Of a stretch of 11,238 nucleotides of DNA, positions 1 to 8,107 are shown piece after piece. The notes beneath the pieces were generated by a model. That model ran no database searches, was not told where the DNA came from, and saw only the letters and a program-made list of their open reading frames with translations. Positions within the stretch are counted from its first letter, which is position 1, and each line of letters begins with the position of its first letter. A program made the position numbers and the translations under genes. This stretch comes from Bog-473 sp052148295 (GTDB lineage Bacteria; Actinomycetota; Acidimicrobiia; Acidimicrobiales; RAAP-2), in assembly GCA_052148295.1 (NCBI GenBank), contig JBKQIP010000090.1:1-11238 (forward strand). The letters are read 5' to 3'.

Positions 1-1
1 C

Positions 2-1512
<1,511 letters not shown>

Positions 1513-1516
<4 letters not shown>

Positions 1517-2214
1517 CCGTCCCGGGCCCTCCGTCGTTCTGGCCGCTGTTCGGTCTGGTCATCCGCACGCCGCGCCTCGAGATCCGGCTGCCGAGGGAGT
1601 CCGAGTTCGGCGCGCTCATCGACCTGATCGATCAGGGGATCCATGATCCGGCCACCATGCCCTTCACCACTCCGTTCACCGACCGCCCGTCGCCCCAGCG
1701 CGAGCGGGAATCGGCCCAGTGGTGGTGGCGCCAGCGGGCCGAGTGGTCGGCGGCGCGGTGGAACTTCACGGGCGGCGTGTTCGTCGAGGGGCAGGCGGTC
1801 GGCGTCCAGGACCTGATGGCCACGCGCTTCGCTCAGGTCCGCTCCGTGGAGACCGGTTCGTGGTTGGGCCGGCGCCATCAGGGCCAGGGCCTGGGCCGGG
1901 AGATGCGCGAGGCCATCCTGCACCTGGCCTTCGCCGGGCTCGGGGCCGAGGAGGCGCGCAGTGGGGCCTTCGAGGACAATGCGCCGTCCCTGGGCGCCTC
2001 CCGGGCCGTCGGCTACGTGGAGAACGGCGTCGGTCGGGAGGCCCGGCGCGACGGGGTGGGTCGGATCGTCCGCCTCCGCATCGATCGTGACCTCTGGGCC
2101 GCACGGCGTCGGGACGACATCGAATTGATCGGCCTGGAGGCCTGCCTGGACATGTTCGTGGGGACGACCGAGGGAACCGGGAGCCCCGAGAGCCCGGGAG
2201 ACGCCGCGGGATAG
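1513..2214 (+). CDS. GNAT family N-acetyltransferase (RimJ/RimL-like)
   Basis: Probable acetyl-CoA-dependent N-acetyltransferase of 233 residues; the acceptor cannot be told from sequence. The N-terminal region has the RTPRLEIRLP opening typical of RimJ/RimL-type GNATs. The acetyl-CoA pyrophosphate-binding motif (R/Q-x-x-G-x-G) is seen as R121-H-Q-G-Q-G126, followed by a helix (EMREAILHLAF) and the late motif GAFEDNAPSLGASRAVGYVENG around residues 151-172. The ATG lies inside the mutase stop (ATGA overlap), so translation is probably coupled to the mutase and no separate promoter is expected. The last 14 or so residues (TGSPESPGDAAG) are low-complexity and unlike the folded domain. The frame stays open beyond the TAG stop into the hexamer repeat. 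Protein or ribosomal-protein acetylation and small-molecule acetylation are both possible. Confidence 0.87.
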
Positions 2215-2217
2215 CCC

Positions 2218-2313
2218 GCCACCGCCACCGCCACCGCCACCGCCACGGCCACGGCCACGGCCACCGCCACCGCCACCGCCACGGCCACCGCCACGGCCAC
2301 GGCCACCGCCAGC
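2218..2313. repeat. Hexanucleotide tandem repeat (GCCACS), about 16 units
   Basis: Fifteen uninterrupted copies of GCCACC or GCCACG run from 2218 to 2307, followed by a degenerate GCCAGC at 2308-2313. Only the sixth base varies, between C and G. The tract fills most of the 122-bp convergent gap between the GNAT stop (2214) and the MFS stop (2337). No hairpin followed by a T-run is visible here, so neither flanking gene has an obvious intrinsic terminator. Period 6 preserves the reading frame. Downstream of the GNAT TAG the frame would read alternating Ala-Thr, and one minus-strand frame reads alternating Val-Ala. I treat both as chance consequences of the repeat. Confidence 0.95.
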
Positions 2314-2336
2314 GTCACACCGGGACCGAGACCGAC

Positions 2337-3890
2337 TCAGGCCACGTCGACGCCCATGGGCCCGACCGCCCCCGATGCCGGGACGTCGGCACGGGCCCCG
2401 GACCGGTGACGCAGGCCGACGGCGGCGAGGGCCCCGGCCACCAGCAGGGCGGCCCCGCAGACCACGATGGCCACTTCGTAGCCATGGAGGAAGGCGGCCG
2501 TCGCCGGCCCGGTGGCCACCGCCCCGAGCTGGTGGGTCACCGACCCCACGCGCCCGCCGGCCACGCTCTGGGCCAGGCCGCGCGCCGCGGCCTGTGACGC
2601 CGCCGGCAGCTGCCCGATATCGGCCGACCAGGCGTGCGCCGCCGCGCTCACGCCGAGGAAGCCCACGATGCCGAGCCCGACGGACGTGCCCACCTGCCGG
2701 CTGGTGTTCAAGATGCCGGCCGCGATGCCCGAGCTCCCCTTGGCCACGTTCCGCATGGCCACGTTGGCGATCGCCGGGGCGAGCGCGCCGTACCCGGCAC
2801 CGAGCAGCACGTAGCCCGCGCCCGCCAGCACGAAGGGCGTCGTGGTCGTCACCTGGCTCAGCGCCAGGACGCCGCCCGCGGCCACCAGGCAGCCCGCCAC
2901 GACGGTGGCCGCGCTCGAGAACCTCCGGTTGATCCGGCCGCTGAGCTGGGCCACCACAATGAACGGCACGTTCATGGCCATCCACGACAACCCGGTGTGC
3001 AGGGCGGACCAGCCCTTGACGTTCTGGAACAGCAAGGTGGCGAAGAACATGACGCTGGCCAGGGCCAGATAGGCCAGGAAGAACACGCTGCAGGCCGTCC
3101 CGAAGCGACGGTCGGAGAGCAGGCTCGGCGGCGCCATGGGGGACGGGCAGCGGCGCTCCCACACCCAGAACGCCACCAGCAGCACGAGGCCGAGGGCGAC
3201 CGGTCCCCACACGATGGTCGAGGAGAAGGGCCGGTCGGCCGCTTCGACGAACCCGTAGGTCACGCCGAGGAGGCCGAGGGCGGACAGGACGACGCCGACC
3301 ACGTCGAGGCGGCGGGTGACCGGATCGCGGGACTCGGCGACCCCGTACACCGTCACCCCGAAGGCCACCAGCCCGACGGGGACGTTGACCCAGAAGATGG
3401 AGGACCAGCCGAAGCTGGACAGCAGCAGGCCACCCACCACCGGTCCCAGGCCGAACCCGAGGCCGGCGATGGCCGACCACATCCCGATGGCGGAGGCGCG
3501 GGTCTCGGGGGGGTAGGTCTCCGAGAGGATGGACAGCGTCAACGCGGACATGACGGCCCCGCCGACGCCCTGCACCACGCGGAAGCTGATGAGCGCGACG
3601 TCGACGGTCGAGAGCGCGCATGCGGCCGAGGCCAGGGTGAACACCACCAGACCCACCAGGAAGACGCGCTTGCGACCGTAGCGGTCCCCCAGTGTGCCGC
3701 CCAGCGGGATGAAGGTGGCCAGCGAGAGGGCGTAGGCGCTGATCACCCACTCGAGGAGGCCGGGGGACATGTGCAGCTCACGCTGGATGGAGGGCAGGGC
3801 GATGTTGACGATGGTGATGTCGAGCAGGATCATGCCCTGCGACAGGCACATGGCGAACAGGGTCATCCGTCGCTTGCGCGCCGCCGTCAT
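2337..3890 (-). CDS. MFS transporter, DHA2 (EmrB/QacA) drug:H+ antiporter family
   Basis: Predicted 14-helix inner-membrane exporter of 517 residues, the usual size for DHA2. Signature motifs are visible: the DHA2-type first-helix motif LLD-ITIVNIALP with Asp24; motif A between helices 2 and 3, GGTLGDRYGRKR (residues 64-75); motif B RVVQGVGG (104-111); and the antiporter motif C GFGLGPVVGG (145-154). Hydrophobic segments continue along the whole chain, and the C-terminal 25 or so residues are hydrophilic. I chose the ATG at 3890; an in-frame GTG at 3896 would add two residues, and neither has a convincing Shine-Dalgarno. It is the last gene of the minus-strand run, 82 bp after the ABM-domain gene. 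The family exports drugs, dyes or metabolites by proton exchange; the substrate is unknown. Its position beside an amidohydrolase and an ABM protein suggests export or self-protection, which is inference. Confidence 0.93.
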   Translation of the reverse strand: MTAARKRRMTLFAMCLSQGMILLDITIVNIALPSIQRELHMSPGLLEWVISAYALSLATFIPLGGTLGDRYGRKRVFLVGLVVFTLASAACALSTVDVALISFRVVQGVGGAVMSALTLSILSETYPPETRASAIGMWSAIAGLGFGLGPVVGGLLLSSFGWSSIFWVNVPVGLVAFGVTVYGVAESRDPVTRRLDVVGVVLSALGLLGVTYGFVEAADRPFSSTIVWGPVALGLVLLVAFWVWERRCPSPMAPPSLLSDRRFGTACSVFFLAYLALASVMFFATLLFQNVKGWSALHTGLSWMAMNVPFIVVAQLSGRINRRFSSAATVVAGCLVAAGGVLALSQVTTTTPFVLAGAGYVLLGAGYGALAPAIANVAMRNVAKGSSGIAAGILNTSRQVGTSVGLGIVGFLGVSAAAHAWSADIGQLPAASQAAARGLAQSVAGGRVGSVTHQLGAVATGPATAAFLHGYEVAIVVCGAALLVAGALAAVGLRHRSGARADVPASGAVGPMGVDVA

Positions 3891-3896
3891 CGGCAC

Positions 3897-3972
3897 CCGG
3901 CCCGATAGCCGATCCGACGCCCCGGCCCCCGAGGCGCGCCCGTGGCGCGGAGATCCCGAAGGGGGGCCCCGC
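3897..3972 (-). other. Intergenic spacer with a short GC hairpin
   Basis: This is the only gap inside the minus-strand gene run. A perfect 6-bp inverted repeat, CGCGCC (3935-3940) and GGCGCG (3944-3949) with a 3-base loop, lies about 24 bases after the ABM stop. No T-run follows on the minus strand, so it is not a standard intrinsic terminator. It could lower read-through into the MFS gene or protect the 3' end of the upstream message. In sequence this GC-rich it could also be chance. Confidence 0.35.
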
Positions 3973-4269
3973 TCAGGCCGTGACCACCGCCTCGAAGTGC
4001 CCGACCACCGGGAAGGGATCGTAGAAGTGGTGCAGCAGGCTCCGCCATTCGCCGTAGGCCGCCGAGCCCCGGAAGCCCTCCGTGTGCGCCTCCAGCGTCT
4101 CCCATTCCACCAGCAGCAGGAAGGTGGCCGGGCGTTCGACGCAGCGCTCGACCCGCAGCGAGACGAAGCCGGGGCTGTCCGCGATCAGTGGCTTGGCTCG
4201 CTCCATGGTGGCCACGAACGCGTCCTCTTGGCCCGGGACCACCTGCAGGACGGCGTGCTCGGTGATCAC
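3973..4269 (-). CDS. Small ABM-fold protein (antibiotic biosynthesis monooxygenase / YgiN-like)
   Basis: A 98-residue protein of the dimeric alpha-beta barrel ABM superfamily. Members include quinol monooxygenases of the YgiN type, heme-degrading enzymes and many proteins of unknown role. Visible family features are the N-terminal strand HAVLQVVPGQEDAF, the helix ATMERAKPLIADSPGFVSLRV, the strand FLLLVEWETLEAH and the C-terminal HHFYDPFPVVGHFE segment. The GTG start at 4269 overlaps the stop of the M20 gene (GTGA, 4 bp), which fixes the start and implies translational coupling. The same frame stays open far upstream through the M20 gene, but only this C-terminal part looks like protein. The family name does not imply antibiotic synthesis here. 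The partner genes leave the substrate undefined; a stress or quinone role is equally possible. Confidence 0.85.
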   Translation of the reverse strand: MITEHAVLQVVPGQEDAFVATMERAKPLIADSPGFVSLRVERCVERPATFLLLVEWETLEAHTEGFRGSAAYGEWRSLLHHFYDPFPVVGHFEAVVTA

Positions 4270-5471
4270 GCGCTGAGCAGGCGCCCTCGCAGGGCGGGGT
4301 CGGTGGCGGCGTCGATGGCCGTCCAGGCCAGGGCCACCGCTCCGTCGCGGACGGCGGCATCGGCTGAGGGCGTGGTGCAGGCGGCGGCGAAGTCGTGCTG
4401 GTGGTTGACGGCGCCACCGGTCTCGATCCCGATGAGCGGATGAATGGTGGGCACGGCCAGCGAGACGTTGGCCATGTCGGTCGAGAAGGTGGGCAGCGGG
4501 AGGTGGGCATCGTCGGCCTCGAAGGTCCGGCCCAGGGCTTCGGCATTGACCCGGTACGCCGCCAACAGGCCGGCATCGGCCTCCATGTGCGAGTACACCG
4601 GGGACAGTTCCTCGAAGGCCACGGTGCAGCCGGTGGCCAGGGCGCCCGCCTCGAAGCAGGCGCGCACCCGCCGGTCGGCGGCCGTGAGGGCGGCCACGCT
4701 GGGGGAGCGCACCATGAAGCGGCCGGTGACGTCGGCCGGGACCACGTTGGCCGCGTCCCCGCCGTGGGTGATCACCCCGTGGACCTGGTCGCCCGGGGGC
4801 AGGTGCTGGCGCAGCAGGCCCAGCGCCACCTGCGAGATGGTCATGGCGTCGAGCGCGTTGACGCCCTCCCACGGAGCGGCCGACGCGTGGGCCTCCCGGC
4901 CGGCGAAGTGCGCATCGAAATGGGAGACGGCCAGGCAGGCTCCGGTCAGGCGTTCGGTCGGCCACGGGTGGACCATCATGGCGGCGTGGACGCCGGCGAA
5001 GGCGCCCCGCTCGAGCATGAAGATCTTGCCCCCTCCCCCCTCTTCGGCCGGCGTGCCCAGCACGCGCACCTGAAGGCCGATCTGATCGGCCACCGCGGCC
5101 AGCGCCAGCCCGGCCCCGACGGCCGAGGCGGCGATGATGTTGTGCCCGCAGGCGTGCCCGATGTCGGGCAGGGCGTCGTACTCGGCGCACACGGCGACGA
5201 CCAGCTCGCCCCGGCCCGTTCGGGCCTCGAACGCGGTGGGCAGGTCGCAGACGCCCTCGGTGACGGCGAGGCCACCGGCGCGGAGGGCCTCGGCCACCGT
5301 GTGGGCCGATCGGGTCTCGTGGAAGCAGAGCTCGGGCGTGGCGTGGACGGCATGGCTCAGGGCCACCAGTCCGGGCAGGTGCTGAGCGATGACGGCCGCC
5401 GCCCGTTCCTTGGCCTCGCCCGCCGGCCCGGCGTCCGCGTCCCGGTCCCCCCGGGCGGTGTGCGGGGACAC
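4266..5471 (-). CDS. M20 family metallo-amidohydrolase (PM20D2/AbgB-like)
   Basis: Probable cytosolic two-metal amidohydrolase cleaving a dipeptide or N-acyl amide bond, about 401 residues. The M20D hallmarks are present (numbering from the GTG at 5471): AEYDALPDIGHACGHN with metal ligands C108 and H110, GTPAEEGGGGK with the catalytic/metal glutamates E143-E144, the MVHPW ligand H168, and the dimerisation-domain GREAHAS (H195). A late NHQHDF segment probably holds the last ligand. The GHACGHNIIAAS block resembles AbgB and PM20D2, which hydrolyse p-aminobenzoyl-glutamate and beta-alanyl dipeptides respectively; the substrate here is not determined. The start is uncertain: a TTG at 5486 would overlap the carboxylase gene by 8 bp, and neither start has a clear Shine-Dalgarno. 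The 3' end overlaps the ABM gene by 4 bp. Family is confident, start and substrate are not. Confidence 0.9.
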   Translation of the reverse strand: MSPHTARGDRDADAGPAGEAKERAAAVIAQHLPGLVALSHAVHATPELCFHETRSAHTVAEALRAGGLAVTEGVCDLPTAFEARTGRGELVVAVCAEYDALPDIGHACGHNIIAASAVGAGLALAAVADQIGLQVRVLGTPAEEGGGGKIFMLERGAFAGVHAAMMVHPWPTERLTGACLAVSHFDAHFAGREAHASAAPWEGVNALDAMTISQVALGLLRQHLPPGDQVHGVITHGGDAANVVPADVTGRFMVRSPSVAALTAADRRVRACFEAGALATGCTVAFEELSPVYSHMEADAGLLAAYRVNAEALGRTFEADDAHLPLPTFSTDMANVSLAVPTIHPLIGIETGGAVNHQHDFAAACTTPSADAAVRDGAVALAWTAIDAATDPALRGRLLSA

Positions 5472-5478
5472 GGGCGAA

Positions 5479-7245
5479 CTACTCAATGATGGCGACGACG
5501 TCGCCCGCGCCCACCGAGTCCCCGGCGGCCGCCCTGACTTCCTTGACCACGCCGTCCTTCTCGGCGTTCACCGCGTTCTCCATCTTCATGGCCTCGAGCA
5601 GACAGATGGTCTGCCCCACTTCGACCCGGTCGCCCACGGCGACCAGGACCTTGACGATGGTGCCCTGCATGGGGATCGTCACCTGGCCCGACCCGCTGCC
5701 CCCGACGGCCGAGCCCGGGGCCCGCTTGGCGCGCGCCGGGGCCCGCGGGCCGGCCACCGGGCCGAGGTCGGGCACCCAGAGCTTGACGGCGAAACGCCGG
5801 CCGTCCACCTCGGCGGTCACGTCCCGCTGGACCAGCGGGAGCTCCTCGTTGGGCGCGCCGGCCGCCACCGGGCTGGAGTCCACCACCTCGGTCGGGAGGT
5901 GATTCAGATCGAGCACCTCCTCCACCCACTTGGTGGAGAACCGGGTCTCGGCGAAGTCGGCATGGGACAGGATGGCGACGTCGGCCGGGATGGTGGTGGC
6001 GATGCCGGTGATCCGGGTCTCCGAGAGCGCCCGCAACATGCGCCGGCGGGCCGACTCGCGGTCCGAGGCCCAGACGATCAGCTTGGCCACCAGGTTGTCG
6101 TAGTACTGGCTCACGGTGTCGCCCGACTCGTAGCCGGCGTCGAGCCGGACGCCCGGGCCCGCCGGTGGGTGGAACGCGGTGATCGTCCCGGGGGAGGGCG
6201 AGAAGCGCCCGCCCTGGGGGTCCTCGGCATTGATGCGCACCTCGATGGCGTGCCCGTCACGGCGCACGTCGTCCTGGCCGAAGGTGAGCGGTTCGCCCGA
6301 GGCGATGCGGATCTGCCACGCCACCAGGTCCAGCCCGGTCACCAGCTCGGTCACCGGGTGCTCCACTTGCAGCCGGGTGTTCATCTCGAGGAAGAAGAAC
6401 TCGCCGTCCTGGTAGAGGAACTCCACCGTGCCCGCGTTGACGTAGCCGCAGGCCTGCGACACCTTGACGGCGGCGGCGCCCATGGCCCGGCGCACCTCGT
6501 CGGGGAAGTCCGGGGCCGGGCTCTCCTCTATCAATTTCTGGTGCCGCCGTTGCGACGAGCAGTCGCGCTCGCCCAGCCACACGGTGGTGCCCTGGGTGTC
6601 GGCCAGCACCTGCATCTCGATGTGGCGGGGCCACGCCAGGTACCGCTCGACGTAGATCTCCGGCCGGCCGAAGTAGGCCTGCGCCTCGCGGGCGGCCGAC
6701 TCGGCGGCCTCGGGCGCCTCCGCCGCGCCGTGCACCACCTTCATGCCGCGCCCGCCGCCGCCGTACGCCGCCTTGATGGCGACCGGCCAGCCGAACGAGT
6801 CGCCGAAGGCGACCACCTGGTCGGGCGAGGTCAGCGGCTCTGAGCGGCCGGGCACGCCGGCCACGCCGGCGCGCTCGGCGGCCAGCCGCGAGCTGATCTT
6901 GTCCCCCATCACCTCGATCGCCTCGGGCGGGGGACCGATGAAGGTCACCCCGCGGTCGGTGATGGCGCGGGCGAAGTCGGTGTTCTCCGAGAAGAAGCCG
7001 TACCCGGGGTGGACACCGTCGGCCCCGCTCTGGTCGATGGCCTTCAGGATGGCTCCGGTGTTCAGGTAGCTCTCGGCCGCCGTCTCCCCCCCCAGCGCGT
7101 AGGCCTCGTCGGCCAGGCGGACATGGAGGGCGTCGCGGTCGAGATTGGAGTAGACGGCAACGGTGGCGATGCCCATCTCGCGACAGGTCCGGATGACCCG
7201 GACCGCAATCTCGCCGCGGTTGGCGATGAGGATCTTCTTGAGCAC
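5479..7245 (-). CDS. accA: Acyl-CoA carboxylase alpha subunit (biotin carboxylase + BCCP fusion)
   Basis: The 588-residue subunit carboxylates its own biotin with ATP and bicarbonate, then passes CO2 to a carboxyltransferase beta subunit acting on acetyl- or propionyl-CoA. Order: biotin carboxylase N-domain from LKKILIANRGEIAVRV, ATP-grasp loop GGGGRGM (162-168), GERDCSSQRRHQK (225-237), active-site E287-x-N289-x-R291 in FLEMNTRLQVEH, a variable linker (about 455-510), and a C-terminal biotinyl domain with EAMKM, biotinylated at K554. The length matches actinobacterial AccA-type subunits. The GTG start at 7245 is supported by GAAAGG at 7252-7257. It is the first gene of the minus-strand run and diverges from birA. 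No beta subunit is in the window, so acetyl versus propionyl specificity cannot be read here; the nearby mutase hints at propionyl-CoA. Confidence 0.95.
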   Translation of the reverse strand: MLKKILIANRGEIAVRVIRTCREMGIATVAVYSNLDRDALHVRLADEAYALGGETAAESYLNTGAILKAIDQSGADGVHPGYGFFSENTDFARAITDRGVTFIGPPPEAIEVMGDKISSRLAAERAGVAGVPGRSEPLTSPDQVVAFGDSFGWPVAIKAAYGGGGRGMKVVHGAAEAPEAAESAAREAQAYFGRPEIYVERYLAWPRHIEMQVLADTQGTTVWLGERDCSSQRRHQKLIEESPAPDFPDEVRRAMGAAAVKVSQACGYVNAGTVEFLYQDGEFFFLEMNTRLQVEHPVTELVTGLDLVAWQIRIASGEPLTFGQDDVRRDGHAIEVRINAEDPQGGRFSPSPGTITAFHPPAGPGVRLDAGYESGDTVSQYYDNLVAKLIVWASDRESARRRMLRALSETRITGIATTIPADVAILSHADFAETRFSTKWVEEVLDLNHLPTEVVDSSPVAAGAPNEELPLVQRDVTAEVDGRRFAVKLWVPDLGPVAGPRAPARAKRAPGSAVGGSGSGQVTIPMQGTIVKVLVAVGDRVEVGQTICLLEAMKMENAVNAEKDGVVKEVRAAAGDSVGAGDVVAIIE

Positions 7246-7251
7246 GCTGCG

Positions 7252-7257
7252 CCTTTC
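7252..7257 (-). promoter_or_regulatory. Ribosome binding site of the acyl-CoA carboxylase gene
   Basis: On the minus strand GAAAGG lies six bases before the GTG at 7245. It supports GTG as the start and agrees with the conserved LKKILIANRGE N-terminus following directly. Confidence 0.7.
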
Positions 7258-7286
7258 GCATCGGTGGGGCCTTCACAATTGCACGG

Positions 7287-7296
7287 ACCCTAGGGT
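7287..7296. promoter_or_regulatory. Palindrome ACCCTAGGGT in the birA/carboxylase divergent region: candidate shared -10 or operator
   Basis: A perfect 10-bp palindrome sits in the 58-bp divergent gap. Read on either strand it contains TAGGGT, which fits the actinobacterial TANNNT -10 element. On the plus strand the hexamer ends seven bases before the birA ATG, the spacing expected of a leaderless transcript. On the minus strand it would start transcription near 7280 and give a leader of about 35 bases carrying the GAAAGG site. No good -35 hexamer is visible for either direction. Alternative readings are a repressor operator, or a weak AGGG ribosome site for birA. Confidence 0.5.
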
Positions 7297-7303
7297 GTCT
7301 GCC

Positions 7304-8056
7304 ATGTGGGGGGGCGAGTGGGAGGTGCGTTGGTTCGAGTCCATCGACTCGACCAACAGCTACCTCATGGCCGAGGCCCGCGCCGGCGCGGCGGAGGGAA
7401 CCGTGGCGGTGGCCGACCACCAGCGCGCCGGCCGGGGCCGCCTGGGCCGCCGTTGGGAATCGCCGGCGGGGGCCTCCCTGCTCGCCTCGGTCCTGCTCCG
7501 GCCCACCTTTGACCAGGCTGAACTGCACCTCTGCAGCGCGGCCGTGGCCCTCGCCGCGGCCGATGCCTGCGGCGAGGTGGCCGGCGTCGTCCCCATGATC
7601 AAGTGGCCCAACGACCTGGTGGTCGGTGGGGCCAAGCTGGCCGGGGTGCTGGCCGAGGCGGACTTCACGGGGCCCGCCTGCAGCGTGGTGGTCGGCATCG
7701 GTCTCAACGTGGCCTGGCCCGGGCCGGCCGCGGTGGCGGGGACCTGCCTGACCGACCTGGCGGGACGGCCGGTGGACCGCCGGCAGCTCTTGAGCGGGCT
7801 GCTCCAGGCGCTGTCGCCGCGGCGGAGCCTGCTCGACACGGCGCCGGGGCGGCGCGAGCTGGCGTCCGAACTCCGCCACCGCTGCGCCACCCTGGGTCAG
7901 CGCGTGCGGGTCGAGCTGGTCGGGGGCGCCGGGGACGTCCGCGGCGTGGCCACCGGGATCGACGAGGCGGGCCGCCTGAGCGTGACCACGCCGGCGGGGC
8001 CGCGGACGGTGGCGGCCGGGGACGTGGTCCACCTGCGTCCCGACCAACCCGATTGA
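7304..8056 (+). CDS. birA: Biotin--[acetyl-CoA-carboxylase] ligase, monofunctional (no DNA-binding domain)
   Basis: Activates biotin with ATP to biotinyl-5'-AMP and transfers it to the lysine of BCCP domains. The protein has 250 residues and begins directly with the catalytic domain: FESIDSTNSYL (11-21), the adenylate-binding loop GRGRLGRRW (43-51), KWPND (100-104), the active-site lysine in GGAKLAGVL (K111), and GIGLNV (131-136). A C-terminal SH3-like domain follows (about 205-250). There is no N-terminal winged helix, so it is a group I ligase and should not act as the biotin repressor. The ATG at 7304 is chosen because homology starts there, although the frame is open further upstream. It diverges from the biotin carboxylase/BCCP gene, its obvious substrate. 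The stop TGA lies across the first boundary of the 13-bp repeat. Identification is secure. Confidence 0.94.
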   Translation: MWGGEWEVRWFESIDSTNSYLMAEARAGAAEGTVAVADHQRAGRGRLGRRWESPAGASLLASVLLRPTFDQAELHLCSAAVALAAADACGEVAGVVPMIKWPNDLVVGGAKLAGVLAEADFTGPACSVVVGIGLNVAWPGPAAVAGTCLTDLAGRPVDRRQLLSGLLQALSPRRSLLDTAPGRRELASELRHRCATLGQRVRVELVGGAGDVRGVATGIDEAGRLSVTTPAGPRTVAAGDVVHLRPDQPD

Positions 8057-8093
8057 CGAACCCGATTGACGAACCCGATTGACGAACCCGATT
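8042..8093 (+). repeat. Four tandem copies of a 13-bp unit upstream of the rmlB-like gene
   Basis: The unit GACGAACCCGATT occurs at 8055-8067, 8068-8080 and 8081-8093, with a first copy at 8042-8054 differing by one base (GACCAACCCGATT). The array starts within the last codons of birA and ends 14 bases before the next ATG. Each junction creates TTGACG, a good match to a -35 hexamer, at 8053, 8066 and 8079. The birA stop codon is formed at the first junction. There are no spacers between units. Confidence 0.95.
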
Positions 8094-8098
8094 AAACT
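8066..8098 (+). promoter_or_regulatory. Candidate promoter of the nucleotide-sugar operon
   Basis: TAAACT at 8093-8098 fits the TANNNT -10 consensus and ends nine bases before the ATG at 8108, with no Shine-Dalgarno in between, so a leaderless or very short-leader message is likely. TTGACG hexamers from the 13-bp repeat lie upstream. The one at 8066-8071 is 18 bases from GATTAA (8090-8095) and 21 bases from TAAACT. The exact -10/-35 pairing is therefore unclear. Confidence 0.45.
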
Positions 8099-8107
8099 GC
8101 CCCGGCT

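Noticed and set aside
2013..2318. Minus-strand frame beginning MTLAVAVAVA, resembling a membrane peptide.
   Set aside because: The Val-Ala run is a direct translation of the GCCACS repeat; the rest overlaps the GNAT gene antisense and has no motif.
3956..3970. GGGGGGCCCC with neighbouring CCCGAAGGG as an intrinsic terminator after the ABM gene.
   Set aside because: The stems are short and no T-run follows on either strand; such G/C runs are expected by chance in this base composition.
3973..4269. ABM gene plus MFS exporter as part of an antibiotic biosynthetic cluster.
   Set aside because: The ABM family name is historical, and no polyketide, peptide synthetase or tailoring genes are present.
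8042..8093. Possible CRISPR repeats.
   Set aside because: The units are 13 bp and directly abutting, with no spacers and no cas gene nearby.
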